NCBI GenBank assembly: GCA_020847355.1
Contig: JADLCG010000204.1
Coordinates: forward strand, 1-5,411
Length of the DNA: 5,411 nt
Reading direction: 5' to 3'
Source of the DNA: Anaerolineales bacterium
Lineage (GTDB): Bacteria > Chloroflexota > Anaerolineae > Anaerolineales > Villigracilaceae
In this document: positions 5,301 to 5,411 of the stretch, piece by piece
Numbering within the stretch: position 1 is the first letter of the stretch
Layout: each line of letters begins with the position of its first letter
Position numbers and translations under genes: made by a program
The notes under the pieces: generated by a model
What the model saw: the letters and a program-made list of their open reading frames with translations, nothing else
What the model was told of the DNA's origin: nothing
The model's database searches: none

Positions 5301-5411
5301 ATGCCTGCCTTTTCCTCGCCGCCCAATCAGCAAAACTATTATGCAGAAGTCTGGATGATCGTCCGTCAGATCCCGCTTGGCAAAGTGGCTTCTTATGGAC
5401 AAATTGCCAAA
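5301..5411 (+). CDS. MGMT-family protein (alkyltransferase or alkyltransferase-like), N-terminal part only
   Basis: The first 37 codons are present and the gene continues past the window. After a short polar start, YYAEVWMIVRQIPLGKVASY (13-32) and GQIAK (33-37) match the start of the DNA-binding winged-helix domain of O6-alkylguanine-DNA alkyltransferases (PF01035 pattern 'VxxxVxxIPxGxVxTYGxIA'). The usual N-terminal RNase-H-like domain of Ada/Ogt is absent, so this is a short, single-domain form. Such forms include alkyltransferase-like (ATL) proteins, which bind alkylated guanine and flag it for nucleotide excision repair, as well as short true methyltransferases. The PCHR/PWHR active-site motif that separates them is outside the window. 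ATG 5301 is ten bases after the previous stop, with a weak purine run (AGAAAGAG, 5289-5296). Confidence 0.85.
   Translation, partial: MPAFSSPPNQQNYYAEVWMIVRQIPLGKVASYGQIAK

Noticed and set aside
1..5411. Mobile elements, CRISPR arrays, tRNA/rRNA genes, toxin-antitoxin or defence modules
   Set aside because: No terminal inverted repeats, transposase or integrase motifs, regularly spaced repeats or cloverleaf structures were seen. All space is taken by the listed genes and short gaps.

Overview
The window is a stretch of ordinary bacterial chromosome. Every gene lies on the + strand, packed with gaps of 88, 49, 7 and 10 bases and with two start/stop overlaps. Base composition is intermediate (roughly half GC by eye). 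Gene content includes a bacterial bifunctional phosphoglucose/phosphomannose isomerase C-terminus, a CatE-type vicinal-oxygen-chelate (VOC) protein, SurE, a small CxxC protein next to surE, GT-C-like membrane proteins and a short MGMT-family protein. Together with an apparently leaderless surE promoter, this suggests Chloroflexota, perhaps Anaerolineae. That assignment is an inference from family resemblance and memory, not from a marker gene.

Layout. Bases 1-201 are the last 66 codons of a sugar-phosphate isomerase. It is followed by a hairpin plus T-run at 228-273 that looks like an intrinsic terminator. Directly after this is a ribosome binding site and a 303-residue two-domain VOC (extradiol dioxygenase-like) protein (290-1201). 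A 49-base gap holds a weaker hairpin over the VOC stop codon and a perfect TATAAT at 1239-1244, six bases before the surE ATG. SurE (1251-2018) overlaps a 96-residue CxxC protein (2015-2305) through ATGA. Seven bases later comes a 494-residue GT-C-type membrane glycosyltransferase candidate (2313-3797). It overlaps by one base (TAATG) a 497-residue polytopic membrane protein of no named family (3797-5290). Ten bases further, the first 37 codons of an MGMT/alkyltransferase-like protein run off the window (5301-5411).

How they work together. The run from surE to the MGMT-like gene has no visible terminator and is probably one transcription unit starting at or near base 1251. It mixes nucleotide housekeeping (SurE), DNA alkylation response (MGMT/ATL family) and a coupled pair of membrane proteins probably acting on lipid-linked sugars at the cell surface. 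The functional link between these parts is not evident. I see no mobile element, CRISPR array, RNA gene, phage or defence module. The least-described parts are the CxxC protein and the second membrane protein.
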